Shown here piece by piece: positions 43,732 through 57,085 of a stretch of DNA of 64,000 bases. The stretch is from Spinellus fusiger (taxonomy: Eukaryota > Mucoromycota > Mucoromycetes > Mucorales > Phycomycetaceae). The stretch spans positions 274,800-338,799 of the forward strand of contig JALLLS010000035.1 of the NCBI GenBank assembly GCA_025094145.1, read 5' to 3'. The notes beneath the pieces were generated by a model that saw only the letters and a program-made list of their open reading frames with translations, searched no databases and was not told where the DNA came from. The translations under genes and the position numbers were made by a program. The first letter of the stretch is position 1, and each line of letters opens with the position of its first letter.

Positions 43732-46120
43732 TTAACTATTAATAACACCAAGAGATGAGTCCATTGCACTTATACGAGCTGCACCTAGATTAGTGAACCG
43801 GATAAGAAGCAGTGCACCCAGTACAGAAAAGACAGTGAAAATAGCTGCCACTGTAATACGACATCTTCTTCTCCATCGAATCTTCTCTACATTGTCTGTG
43901 GCTTTTTTAATAGTAGCACCCACTACCCAGAGAATAGGACATACAAATCCCAAACAAAATAGATACTTCTCAAGAGGAGCCGACATTTTGGGGGCTTCAG
44001 CATAGCCACTTTGTACAGAGAGACTGCGATGTGGCTGTTTGTTCGCTTTAGAATCCCCAGGGTGTGGAGAAGAAAACACACAGCCATACATACGGAGAAT
44101 GGCGGCTGTTATTTTATGAAAGACACAAGTAACATTATCTGCCAATACAGTGTGTGGACTGATAATAGACAAAGAGGAGGTGGATAGCATGCTTTTCCTC
44201 TTGTGGGCAGTGGATTCAGTATAAGACAGGTGAGTGCTTCCGTGACTACGAACAGTACGGAGCATTTCATAGTGGCGTGCTGTTACTTTGGCAGCACAGG
44301 GTGAAGCAGTGAAGTAATCTGGGGTAGTGTTTTTAGGCTGGTTGCTAGGAGAACTGGGCGACACAGGTGCAGCGGGTGCATTGGCTCCTGTGAATCGAGA
44401 CAGAGAGCCTACTTTGGACACAGAGGAGGGTGAATGATGTAAGCTAGGATTGGAGACCCATGGTTTATAGACAATCGTGTCACTGCGACGCTGGAAAGTG
44501 CTTGAAGGATTAAACATGGCCTCCCAAGAGTTGGCGTTCAAGTCACCTAGACCTTCAGTAGACGATAGATTGGCCTCTGAAGAGAAGAGCTTGTTAATAT
44601 CAAAATGGGATTGGCTGAATTCATTGGGCATATTGAGAGAGGATGAATCGTTTGAATCAGCATGTCCATCCTCAATGTCAATGGTAAGGTGATTTTGACG
44701 CTTCATGGGCTTTGGGTTTCCAAAAGACTTTCTTTCTGTGGAGATACATAAAAAAAAGAAAGAAAGAAAGGATATGTTAGTTCACTTATTTTGATTCAAT
44801 GCAGTGATACATACGAGCCATTGGTGTTTTGGGACAAAAAGATGTGCTGGACTCGTTTTCATCATTATCAGCTAGGTGGGATCCAGACTGGTGTGATTTC
44901 TTTTCCATAAAGTCATACTCTGGTAGAGGAAGGGTCTTGATGGGATAAGAGGGTGGTTGTGGGATAGAATCAGTTGTAGATCTCGAGTAGTGTTGTGTAT
45001 TGTTCGTGGGTGCCTTTGGAATATAATCATTTTTATTGCATGAAGATTGACGAGGGGAATGAAGTGAAATCCTTTCAACAAAGTTATCTGAAGACTGTGG
45101 GGGTGCCTTTGGAATATACTCATTTGAAAGTATTGAAGAATGGCGAGGAGAATGGAGGGGTGTCTTTTGGGTGGGCTTTCCTATAGTTACTGGAGACTGG
45201 TGTGCTGTATGTGTAGGTGCTTTTGGAGTATACTCACTTGATAGCATTGAAGACTGGCGAGGAGAATGAAGCGAGATCCTTTCAACAAAGCTATCTTCAG
45301 TTGCTGAAGACTGACGAGGCATATGTGAAGGCATCTGTGGAATAGACTCGGGCTTAGTTGTTGGAGATTGACCATGAGAATGAAGTGGTGTTTTTTCAAC
45401 AAGGCTGACTTTAGGCACTGAGGGATGAAGGACAGAATTCTTTGTAGGATTCTTCGACCATGAGTTAGGCTGTTGTCCAGGCATTGTTAGTTGGCTGCCT
45501 GCCTCATTCTTTTCTACTGGTGGTGTATTGACTGTCTCATTTATCTCCACTGAAAATTGACTGACACTTTCATGTGTTTTTATAGACGATCCATTATCAT
45601 CCTCACTTGTTTTTATGGACGATCCATTATCATCCTCACTTGTTTTTATGGACGATCTATTATCATCATCACCTGTTTCCATGGGTGGTTGATTATCAGC
45701 CTCAATAATATGTAATGATAGCTGGCTGGTGTTTTTATGGATTGAAACTGGTATTCTGATAATGTTCTTGGTACCAAGTGGTGATAGTTGATCTTCAGAG
45801 TGGTTGATTGCCACTGGTGGTAGGCAATCAGCCTCTACAGAAAGAAGTGACAGTTGGCTGGAACCTCCATGGATGGCCACTGAAGATTGATCCTCAGTCT
45901 CAGTGAAATATGTTTTTGGCTGGCAAACTGATTCAAACACATCTTCAAACAGTTGGACAGAAACAGTATTGTGGGTAACATCGTTTGTTCTGTTCGAATC
46001 CTTAGTTTTGGAAACCTTTGTCTGCAATGGAATGTCCTTTTGGTTTATCCACTCGGATTGAAATTGGTTAGTAACCTTGTCATTTATAAACTGATCCTCT
46101 GGTAGTTTTTCTGTTGACAT
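43732..46120 (-). CDS. Large disordered protein with C-terminal membrane hairpin
   Basis: Two exons (46120-44815, 44735-43732) give 769 residues. The N-terminal ~420 residues are low complexity with tandem degenerate repeats: three copies of (D)DNGSSIKT, and repeated ISLHSPRQSS/YIPKAP units. Many Ser-Pro sites suggest CDK/MAPK-type phosphorylation. The C-terminus has two hydrophobic segments (YLFCLGFVCPILWVVGA and ITVAAIFTVFSVLGALLLI) separated by a basic RWRRRCR loop. This resembles fungal Ser-rich proteins with a C-terminal 2-TM hairpin placed at the plasma membrane or ER; I cannot name the family. The intron (44814-44736) contains a CTTT microsatellite. Confidence 0.72.
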
Positions 46121-46749
46121 GATATAAGATACAATTGAAACTTGGGATTATATCTCTCTTTTTTTGTAAACACTTGTTTCAGTGTAATGAATAGAAAGAA
46201 GCAAGAAAGAAAAGAAGAGACAGGGAAAAGACAATCATAAAAAAACATGTAAGCGTGGAATAATTAATAGATGCTCTATTGACAAGCCTTTTTGAATTTC
46301 ATATCTGTCTTTGATAGTATGACACATGCCATTAGTAAAATACTGCATGTTATCGAGTGTTCTACTATGAGAATGAATATTTCTTTTCAGTAAGATCAAA
46401 CAGATAACACTGTACATTTCCATTTGCATGGATTCAATAGAGAGTTATGGTTCTAAAAAAAGATGCAAACACACTAGTGTATGGCTTTTATGGTTATATT
46501 TCGCAAAATGGAATCAATAACATAGTGGGAATATGACATTTTTCTTTCTTTAAGAATTTGTTTGCAAGATAGAAAGCCATGAAATAGAGAATATACATTT
46601 ATTGGAGTCACTTCATAGAGAGAAATGGAATGGAATGGAAGTAAAAGAGAGTGATGGGGAGAGAATAATTATACAATTAGAGAAATGAAAAGGAAAAGGA
46701 AAAGGAAGGGAAATTATGCCATGCAAATGAAAATGATAGAAATAAAGAT
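46121..46749. other. Spacer between minus-strand genes
   Basis: Upstream region of the 2-TM protein gene and 3' region of the lipase gene. It contains GGAAAA and GGAATGGAAT short tandem runs near 46630-46705. No gene is supported. Confidence 0.4.
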
Positions 46750-49700
46750 TCAACATAATGGGGTATTTGCACCCAACTGACTAAATGCGTTTCTATAGCT
46801 TGAGATGGTATGATCTTCAACACTCTTTGCTGTCACTAACATCTCATTTGATAGAGAGCGTGTTCCTACATGAAAACTGTAGCTATATTTGGTTGCACCT
46901 GGGATGTGTTTTGAAACTGCCTCTCTTGTAGATGTCTCTTTCAGTTGATCATTCTTGGGCCGGTCATGTCCAAGGAACCTTACTTCACGCTTTCTTACTA
47001 TATGAATGATCTTTCCTGGAATATAAAGCTATTCATGAATTTAAATATAGGTAGTTGATATTATTAGCCTAGTGTTCAGTTGTGTTGTATTTTCAGTAGG
47101 GTTTATGACTTACAAGGGGATAAAGTTCTTCTGCATTATGATAAATCTGTACTCTGCGCTTGCTTATGATATCAAAACACACCTTGCGTGTCTCTGAATC
47201 ATACATGACCTTGACACATGTTTTCAATAAGTATACCATTTATGAATAGAACCACAACCCTATCAATAACTTACCTTGCGCCATCCACCCAGTGCTCTAT
47301 AAGCACCAATTGTGTCCATTACAAGCTCCTTCAACTCCATGGCTGTACCATAAGAAAGTCTGCCAACAATATCATCTTGGCATATAAAACTAAAAATAAA
47401 TCGGTCATAGAGACTTCCAAGCTGATGAGAGCTCAGAGCTACAGGTGCATAGCTATAACATCTTAGCATGAAGTTTGGATTACAAGACACCTTGCGTAAT
47501 TCTTCAAGATGATCCACTACCATCATGGTCAATAAACTGGCAGCCCCTCCTCCCAGAGAATGGCCTGTAATAATAAAGGCAGATACATAATTTCTGTTGA
47601 GATGAATGTATCGAAATATTTGAGGTACAATCTCAGTATAAAACCACTGTGCAGAAGCCAACATGCCAGAATGCACCAGACCATTTTTCCATGGTTTGTA
47701 GAGACATACTAAATCAGTAATAGCATCATAGAGACTCTAGATACAGTTTAAGAACGTGTTGTAGAATAGCTTGTATCTGTTTTCTTTTACCCAAGTACCA
47801 CGGATACTAAGGACAATGGCTTTACGTGAGCGATCAATAGCAAGGAAATAACTCGGTTGGAATGCTGCCCCCTTGCGAAGTCCATATTCATAACCCAGTA
47901 AATCTTCAGGAGGGATTTGTAGATAGTTTATAATCGCCATTCGATTGGAACGACGATGGCGTGCTCCTAGAATACCCATGATTAAAGTCCCTTGCCTTTT
48001 TCTTTTGTTATTATTAAAACACGCTATGCTTACCACGAATGTATTGACCATAAGCTCCTAGATAGACAAGGCCACGCCACCCCTATTGATACATATACAC
48101 ATATATACATATATAAATACACACACACACACACATATATATATATATTATTTAGAGGAAAAGGTGCAGAAAGTTCAAAAAGTTCATAATTGTTAATATT
48201 TCATTTCATCTCATTTAGTAATAAAAAAAAAGTTACTGTAGATCTTACATAAGCAATAAGCGCATAATTAAAGTAGTGCCGAGAATCTTTAAGAATATCT
48301 CGATCCAGAATAAGTGGTTCTGGTGCAGGCCTAACAACAATCACAAAATGAACAATAGTATTATTAGTATTATGCAGTGATGGACAAGTGAATAGCAGGA
48401 CAGTCGAGACTAAACAAAGCCATTCTGAGCAGAATTACTTACTCTGGTAACAATTGATAGTATTTCTGTAGTACTAGCATAGCTTTAAGTAATTGAAGTC
48501 CTGTCACTTTAAACCCTTGACCCTATTATATCAATTTAAAAAAAAAGAAGAGTGAATGAGTTTGTATTTTAGTCACTGTAGGCAACAGATAGATAGTTAC
48601 TTACAAATGCATTGGCCAACTTAATCAGTGCACGCACCAAAGCACGGGTTTGGCGACTCACGACCATCCCTACAAAAGTATCTACTAATGGATAGGACAT
48701 GGCGACATCTTCAAATGTATCTTGCATCCACCGAGAACCAAAATTCTTATCTCCAAAATTAACACTGTGTATAATATGGCGTGTCTTTTCAGAACCCTTT
48801 TTTAGAATTGATTTTTTTGCTGCTACTTTTTTCTTTTCTTCTTCATTGTTTTGTAGTGTTACTTTGGAAGATTCATCGATATCATGTTGGGAAAATCCAT
48901 AGCGGCGTCCACGTGTGAGATGAGTACGGGATGAATGACGTGACTGTAGCAAAGCCCACACCTGGGAAGAACATTGTCTATTCTTCTGTGGTGATGGAGA
49001 AGAGTCTTGAAAATTCAATTGAGTGGAAGAGGGTGAGGGGCCCAATTTGATACTACTGCTTAATTCCTTCTTGTCGTCTGTTGTGGATAGGCTATGGGCT
49101 TGGATTCTATCAGAGGAGCCAGAGACATGGGATGTCATGATGGTACTAAGACGGTTAATAAATAGTGAATTGACAATGGCCTCGTCTTGAGCAAGTTCAC
49201 CCCTTGCATGTTGGGATCCTTCGTGAAATGCTTCCGAGTTTCTTTTAGATGATTTTGGTGAGAATTGGAGGGATGTCCAAGGTACAGGCATAGATGTGGG
49301 AGATGGTTCTTGTAATCGTGTTGTACTGCTTTCTGTCACTGTGGAGTGGGTAGTGATTAACTCATCCAATTCCATATCTTTTTTATCCTTTTTATCTTCA
49401 GAGTCCATGCCAGTTCCAGAGATAAAGATACAAAGAGGTTGTCGGATTATTTCTACTGTGGTAGAAGGATATTGGAATGAGTAACGAATTCGTATCTGCA
49501 ATGAGCCAATGAGTTTTGCAGGTGGAATTGTGATGTCCGTGATCTTTTTCAGTCCAAGTGACGATTCTTTTAGTGTATCCAGTATTTCTTGGGGAAGGGA
49601 TTGACGTATACGATATTCATAAATAGGTAATAATCTGCAAATAATTAAGTTTATTTGATTGTCTTCTTTCTTTTCATGTTTTCTTTCTTTTATATTTATT

Positions 49701-50345
49701 AGGTGAAGAAACCTACGTGACGAAAATATTGTCTCTGCCGTTGAGCTTGGACAATTTCAGCTTGGACTTTCCAATATGTTTGCTTTTCTTTGGCCATCGC
49801 TTTCTGCATTGATCATACACATCAAACTAAAAGAAATAAAAAAGAAGAGGGTACATAAGTAGAGGGTAGTTTATAGCATTGAACTACCTCAATTGTATCA
49901 AATAGTTGTGTATGGTAGGCAACTGCAAATAAAAATCCCTCATTCCAATTTCCTTTGGGCGAATCTGAAGGCAATGTATAGTATTTGGAAGATCCCATTT
50001 TAACCCGTATCCATGGATGTTTGACTGGAATATCTATGAGCATGTCCAACAAATCTACCTAACAATATACTGTGAGTCATTTTATATTTTTTTTCCCTTT
50101 GTTATTTTAAAAAGGATGAATTCTAGACAGTTCTCGGTGTGTATGTTATGCCTCACCTGGATCTTTTCAGGCTCTAACGTTTCTACACCTGCACACTGAA
50201 AATGATGCCATTCTTTCTTAAGGCGCTCGAGATTTGGAATAGAGAGGCGTCTAGAAAGCTGTACAGGAAGGTACTCGTTTGATGTCAGTGAGTTGTGTCG
50301 TTTTCTGGGCTCAGTATTATGCATAGGTGTTGTTTTACAAGTCAT
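46750..50345 (-). CDS. C2-domain lipase, sn-1 diacylglycerol-lipase-like
   Basis: Eleven exons (50345-50157, 50058-49888, 49826-49717, 49634-48605, 48522-48443, 48330-48249, 48082-48034, 47990-47791, 47736-47275, 47209-47114, 47028-46750) give 915 residues. A C2-like domain spans roughly residues 60-220 (HPWIRVKMGSSKYYTLPSDS, WNEGFLFAVAYHTQLFDTIE). A long Ser-rich region follows. The class 3 lipase domain is C-terminal: nucleophile Ser697 in GHSLGGG, Asp758/759 in CQDDIVGRL and His832 in YIPGKIIHIV, as in DAG lipases. The likely reaction is hydrolysis of diacylglycerol at sn-1 on membranes recruited by C2. No membrane helices of the animal DAGL type are seen. Every intron is GT-AG and in phase. 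Confidence 0.9.
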
Positions 50346-52875
50346 TGATGGATGCTGAGTGGCTTCTTTTTTATAGATATGTTTTCTGTACTAGCTATCC
50401 TGAGTCGATAATGGCAAAGAGACGACGGAATGAGCGTTGCATTCACAATGCACAAACTGTGACAAGAAGCAGAAGAAGCAGAATCAGAAGAAATAGATAA
50501 GATTGTTTTTTGTTCTCGAGAAGAAGAAAAGAAGAGGTCGGTTTTTTTCTTTCCTTCTTTCGCTCTTTCTATATTAGTTGTGAGTGGGCCAGTTTCAACA
50601 AGAGGGGCTGCTGCTGATATCAAGTTGGACAAGTTTATGGGGAAACTTCAGCTGTTAAAAACTCCTGTTTAATTTTGGTTTCAGCATTTTATGTCTGTAT
50701 GCCTGTGTATAGCTAGAGCGGCATTTTGTATTCATTTGATTCTCTCTTTTTGTAAAGACAGGTTTGAGCTAAAAAGAAGAAGATACACATTTAAATCACA
50801 GTGAGCTATGATGCTGTAGTGTTAAGAGCGTGAATGACGCACCAAGACAACTGTCTAAAGAAAGGAGATGACGGGTATAGAGAAAAGAATAAGCAGGAAG
50901 ATGTATTTTCATTTAATCATATCCTGGTGTCTTCCCTCTCTTGATTTTGTACTACAATTGTGGACAGTTACTGATAATCACAGAAGAATAAGTAGATCTT
51001 ATTCAGTGGCATGAACAAGAGAAACTTCTTATACTACTCTGAGAATGAGTTTTATTCTCTTCTCGTACTTTCTACTATAGAAAGTGACAATAGGAAAACA
51101 CGTAAGGTCTTTTCATATAAACATTAGACAGAAACAAGGGAGAGTTATGCTTCTAGGGCAGGCTTTCTTTTTCGGCAGGCTTTAATGAGTCAATGCACTA
51201 CCAGGAGCCTTTACAATACTTCTCTTATTCCAAGTCTATAAAAGATGAGTGGCGGGATTACCTGGGCCAATGGGAATGGAATTAGCACGGAAAAGTAATG
51301 ACTGTTCTTGAGCTTAGATTGTATGATTGTTATTATTTTAAATAAAAGAGTAAATATGTTGAAGGTGCATTGAAGGTGATATACAACAATTGTTTATTGT
51401 TATTATTCATTTGAGGTGATGCATAAAATGTTAATAACATGAAGTGATAACATGAAGGAGTATGCATAACTCACTCCAAGGCGGTGCTATGTTGTATATA
51501 AATATGGAATTGGGTGTTCTGTATTCTACATACGCCCCTGGAGTTTATTCAATATCAGCTGGCTCAATAAGACCTGCTCATATAAGCTAGAAGGACTTTA
51601 TACACTATTAGCTATCTATATGGAATATAATAACTCAAAACAATACAGATAAAGGTTAAATGTAACTAATATTGAATGTGTTTTATCTGTGGAAATTTTA
51701 GTTTAACTAAAATAAGTAAACCCGTTGTAATGTGTGGCTATAGATTTAATGAGTCTATATTTCTCTTTTTTCATTGTCAATCTTTGGACATTAGGCCTAC
51801 ATGAGGGGCCACTGTCACGTATTTTGGTGGGCTATTTAGTATGGCCAAACAAAGCAAAAAATAGAGACATGTATATAATAACATTTGTTCTTTTCATTCT
51901 TTTGAATAACAAACAGAAAATCAACGTATTTGTGCTTCTTGGTGTAGCCATAGTTCATCTGAAATGATTGTGATCTATCCATTCATGAGGTATTGAAAAA
52001 AGCCAATTAATAGGGTCCAATGAAATCCCAATGTTATACAATGAATGAAGAAAGAATCCCACACCATAGAGTATAAACAAAAGGATGAACACTCAATATT
52101 AAAAAAAAAAAACAAAAAAACAATGTACAAGCTCATCACACATCTTATCTTACCCTATACCTTATAAGACATATGTGCCTAGTGTAATAAATGTAGAGTC
52201 TATTAATTGAAGAGTCTATCAATACACTTTTATATATACTAATTCCATTAGATATAATCATATTCAACTGTATTTAATACCCACTTCATAACTAGTAGTT
52301 TATAAGTGTAGGTTCTAATGGTAGTTTATATGATAAAATAAAAATAGATTTTGTTCATCCATAGTGGCATGGAATATAACTGCTTTATACCTTATCTTAT
52401 GAGTATATAGCCACTTTTATGGTCTACACACAAAAATCCATTACAAACTCAATAAGACACAAAATGAGAAAGCCAGAATGAAAAGGAATAAATATACAAT
52501 CTATTGATAAAATCCTTTAAGAAATCAAAGGTCTGGATGCTTCAAATAGACAAAGAAGCACACTAAAGCCATTAGTTTCTACGCTCATGTAGCTTTAATT
52601 ATAAAGTATGCTGAATGCATGCAATTAATATATAATTATTTGTCTAAGGTCTTCTAGAGTAAATCCTCATTCATCATCCCACAACTGACTCTAATAGAAT
52701 AAAAATGGCAATTCATCAGGCTTGAAAGCTGAAAATATTATACTAGAATGTATCACCAGGCCATTTTACTCAAGGTCAAGTGATGTCTATTTATCTACCA
52801 TAACATATAATAAACTACCATCAAGAGTCTTGCTTTTATGGCATAACTATTTTTTGAAAGACAATTTATTATCTA
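50346..52875. other. 2.5-kb spacer without supported gene
   Basis: A 96-codon minus-strand frame (50632-50342) ends just at the lipase start; it has Ser-rich composition and could be 5' UTR or an unspliced upstream exon, but it overlaps the chosen start and I do not call it. The rest is AT-rich with short A runs near 52100. The last 500 bases are the 3' region of the RraA-like gene. Confidence 0.4.
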
Positions 52876-54062
52876 CTATGTACCACGGTAAAGTGTAAAT
52901 GTTTCCTTGACACCTGCACCCTGCTGCAATGCCTTCATACATTTCTCATCAATAGACTGATAAAGTGTACATTTCAAAACTACATCTTTGCACACATCAA
53001 CAGGAATGCAAACAACGCCATCCACATCTGCTTTAATAATGTCTCCAGGATAGACAGTGACAGATGCCATGTCCAAGGGAACTTGTGTCTCGGAAGGACG
53101 AGCAAACGCGTTTTGAGGTAAAATAGAATGTGACTTGGCAAATACCTAAACAGTAGCAGACATCCATGCGTATAAGTATAAGTATAAGTATAAGTATGAA
53201 TCTAATCCTATTTTTTGGGTGAATAGAATACAAATTTATAAATAATATCCTACACGTGTGTGCTTGTATAAAAATAAAAAGAATAAAGAGAATAGACTTA
53301 CAGGAAATCCCATTGAACGGTGCTCATTCAAATCTCTTATACGACCATCCACCACAACACCTTTTGCTCCTCTGGCTTTGGCACACGCAGACATGAGTCC
53401 ACCCCACACTGCATTTTTTACATCTAGGGGATCCAATAGAATGCTTATTATTTATTTATTTTAACAAAGTCGGTTGATAAAATAGACTTGCCTGGGGGTG
53501 AAGAAATAACTACAATGCTATTCTCTGGTATTTGATCTGCCTAAATATCAAATAGAAAGTTTTGTATTTTAATATGCAGGGTCATGTATTCATTTTTTCT
53601 CTTTCTTAACACAAGAATTCACCAGTCTATGGACATATCCGAGAGTGGAGAAAGAAAAAGAAAAATAGTCGAATGACTTACAAAGTGCTCGGTCGGAAGA
53701 GGTGCAGTATCATCTGATATATACACCATCTATAGTAGCTTTGTTTATCTTTTTTTCTCCTGCCAAACTACTCTTCTATTCTTTATTATTATTTGCTTGC
53801 TTGCCTTGACTGTATAAGCAGGTCCAATAATAGACGTATTTCCTTCACAGTACTTTGGAGACCACATCTCAATATCTGCAACATACCCTCCCCATGGTTT
53901 ATGTCCCAGTTTCAAAAGTGCATCTGCAATCTTTACTTGGAAGAAAAGATAACATCTGTTAATTCATAGACCCTAATTGTCTAGTATGAAACAAGGTTGT
54001 CTTACTTCACAGGTTGAGAATTTGTTAATTTCCTTTAATGTATCGACAGAAAATGCAGACAT
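52876..54062 (-). CDS. RraA-like / HMG aldolase family protein
   Basis: Exons 54062-54006, 53930-53805, 53729-53682, 53540-53492, 53423-53302 and 53145-52876 give 223 residues, the usual size for the family. Seen: FSTCEIADALLKLGH, GPAYTVKMV, VKNAVWGGLMSACAKARGAK, GVVVDGRIRDLNEHRSMGFP with the substrate-binding Arg-Asp region, SVTVYPGDIIKADVDGVVCI and PVDV. Members act as 4-hydroxy-4-methyl-2-oxoglutarate aldolase/oxaloacetate decarboxylase with a divalent metal; bacterial RraA regulates RNase E, which fungi lack, so the aldolase role is more likely. Two introns start with GC instead of GT (after 53805 and 53492). An extra 17-residue exon-3-type loop (DDTAPLPTEHF) is typical of eukaryotic members. 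Confidence 0.88.
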
Positions 54063-56347
54063 ATTTTTAAAACAAGGCAAAAGCACAACAAAACACAACA
54101 AAACAAAACAAAATCTCAAAGAGATAATAGTAATAATAGAAGTTGCATTTCACATGAAAAATGTAAAACAAGACTTTATTCGCAAGAACACGCACTGACT
54201 CGGAGCTGTGGCTTGCATATTAGAACGATGTGTCCTATTTAAGTTGGTAGTTCAAGCAAGTTTTTTTCTTGTAGGAAGGGGTTTCTTGTGTTATCAGTAA
54301 AGGTGTCTGTGAATCAAGTAAAGATAAATAAATAAATACACTTTATTTATTTTCTCTTTCTCTTTCTCGATTGAATTCATTGTTCACGCCTTGTCATAGT
54401 CAGGTTGGTGAAAAGGGAAAGTTGGGAAAGAGTAGAATAGGATGAACACGTAGAATAGGATGGACAAGTGACTTTAAGAATATGTAAAGAAAAAACTCAA
54501 AAAATGAACCACTTTTATTTTCTTCTATTCCTTCATTCACTTTTGAGTGAATAGAAAAGGCTGAGGTGATGTGTTACTTTTGAAATGAAAACAACCTCAC
54601 GAGTCTGCCTTGTGCATTTGTTATTATTAGCACTACAAAAACACGGTGGCTATGATGGAAAGGGGTAGCTAGCTGTTATTGCTATTTGTGGATAAATATA
54701 ACTATAGAGTGACCAAATCATTTATATTATTATACTGTTCTATGATATCCTGATATATTATTTTTGCCTTGTGATGGTAAAATGTGGGTTCTTTCAATTC
54801 AAACATAAAAGCCACTTTATGTTGACAGTATCACTTGTAAAGAAATTTCTTATCTTTATTATTCTCTAATAACATGTGCCTATAACTATTAATATCTATC
54901 TATTCATTATTTAGTATTATTTAGTATTATTTAGTATTAGTATTATTATTAGTATTATTATTATTATTCGTAGTAATAGTAACAGTAACAACTTAACACT
55001 TAAAAAACTCACCAAGACTTCCAAAGAGACGATACTATATTTTAAAATGGTCTTGTAATAATAACAATTGTAATAATAGTAATAATAATAAGCCTGGATG
55101 CTTTATACATTTCGGTTATTTACACTCTGTTTACATCTACCAAACCTTCATGTCATTGGGTTAAATATTACAACAGGAGCGTATTACAAAGTAATATTAA
55201 GGAAAAATGCAACAATAAAAAAAAGTAAACCTAAATCTATAAAACTGTATAACAAAAAAACAAGCATTCCAGGTTTGGTAGACACTATCTTGAAATAAGA
55301 AAGTATAAACTATGGATAGTGTCAAACAAGGTTTTATAATAATAATAACAAATAAGAATAGGAAGAAGAATGAAAACACCTCAAGTTGAAAGAGAATACA
55401 AGTCTTGGTCTATATGATTATCCATTTTTCTATTTTTGACTGAAAATAGTTTCAATCTTTTCTAACCTATCATCTTTCTTTTCCGTACTATAGGTAGGAT
55501 ACAGCCTCCATTCAGAATCTGAGACGTCATGCATGAACGGAGGAGAAGTTATTCTTATTCTTATGTTTATTATCCCTATTTGAATGATTATTCGATTGCT
55601 TACTCGATTGCTTACTCGATTGCATACACAGACATATGTTTTTTCAGGACTTGAGCCACGGAGAAATAAAATGTGTTGCCATGGTGACTAACCTACACAA
55701 GTGATCATTGACACGATACTCTTCCATTGTTGCTCTCATCGCTCTATTCCATCGATCTGAGTCGAATCGATCCGAATCAGATAGACTCTAAACCCAATGG
55801 AGACTATAACCCAATGCTTATTCTTCATTCATATGAAGACTACAAGTGAATGTATGGAACTGTCGTAAAAATAGTAGAATCCATGTTTATTTAAAATAAA
55901 AAGAGTTGTAGGAACGCAGAAAATATCTTTATGATTTCAATCTATATAAGAATAATCAGCACTCTATTTACATTGAAAAACAAAGAAAGAGATTTCTGTG
56001 TAGGTGAATGTCTGCCTAACCATTACTGCTACCCTATAACTGCGTGTCTATTTTAAAGCAGATACTATCTATTTGTAAGTGTGTTACTTATAGAAAAGAG
56101 AGCACCAATCAATTACACTATACTATTTATCTCTCCAAACAGTCTATAGTAGTAAATTATTCTTTAAAAATCTACTACTGTACACTTTATAAGTTACTAT
56201 TCATGGTATTTCATTACGTTTGTCAGTACATTATGTATCTATTACGTATCCATTGGATAACCATTAAGTAGGTAGCATAGCAACCATTGAATGGCAAAAA
56301 CAGTCATCTGGGATACCTTGATGAAACCTATGAGTTTCTATTAGCTA

Positions 56348-56396
56348 CTATTATTATCATTATTATCATTATTATCATTATTATCATTATTATTAT
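56348..56396. repeat. (TTATTATCA)n microsatellite
   Basis: A tandem 9-base unit, about five copies, read as TTATTATCATTATTATCA and continuing. Confidence 0.85.
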
Positions 56397-56999
56397 TCAT
56401 AAACAATAGCCAATCACACACCTGCCCTTGACCCCCAAAGACGACAAATGGCCTATTAGTAATAAACAAATAAATATAAATTACACACGAGCTTCTATTT
56501 TTATTGGCCAGCAATTTATCCAAAAGGTGGATAGACAGAAAGAAAAAGAGAATATAATAAAAAGTATTTAATTTAATAAACCGTGTTAAAATTCATCTCC
56601 CCCAAGTCTTTCCCTTTTTCTCCTTTCTCTTGTCAGCGTTTCTGTCTTTTAGTCTCTTGCAAAGTGTCTCGCTTGAAGTCTTCCCACCCCACCCCCTCTT
56701 TTCCCTTTATCTATATTTTATATTTCTTCTTTTGAGTAAATAACTTACGCTCAGTGACAGGTTGAACAATGGGAGCACGGTTGAAAATAAAATGTTACTG
56801 CGGAAGGGCAGACCCTACTACCGGTCGTTGCACACACGCACACACATTTATATCTACACTTGTACCTGTAATTCTACTCATACTTTTACCCATTTATTTC
56901 TTTGGGGAGAATAGAATAAGTTAGACCCTATTATTATTTTTGGTAAGGACACCATTAGATTACAAACCAGCGCAACCACTCTATGAAATCAAGCATAAT

Positions 57000-57085
57000 A
57001 AAATCAGCAATAATAAAATCAACCACAACAAAATCAACCACAATAAAATCAACCACAACAAAATCAACCATAATAAAATCAAAAT
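57000..57085. repeat. 18-bp minisatellite (AATCAACCA unit)
   Basis: About five tandem copies of a unit of the form AAAATCAACCACAACA/T, with C/T variation at two positions. It reads through as an open frame (NKINHNKINH) by chance; there is no evidence that it is translated. Confidence 0.85.

Noticed and set aside
50342..50632. 96-codon ORF just upstream of the lipase start
   Set aside because: Overlaps the lipase start by a stop/start arrangement unusual for fungi; Ser-rich with no motif; may be 5' UTR.
56348..57085. CRISPR-like spaced repeats
   Set aside because: Units are directly tandem, without spacers, in a fungal nuclear context.
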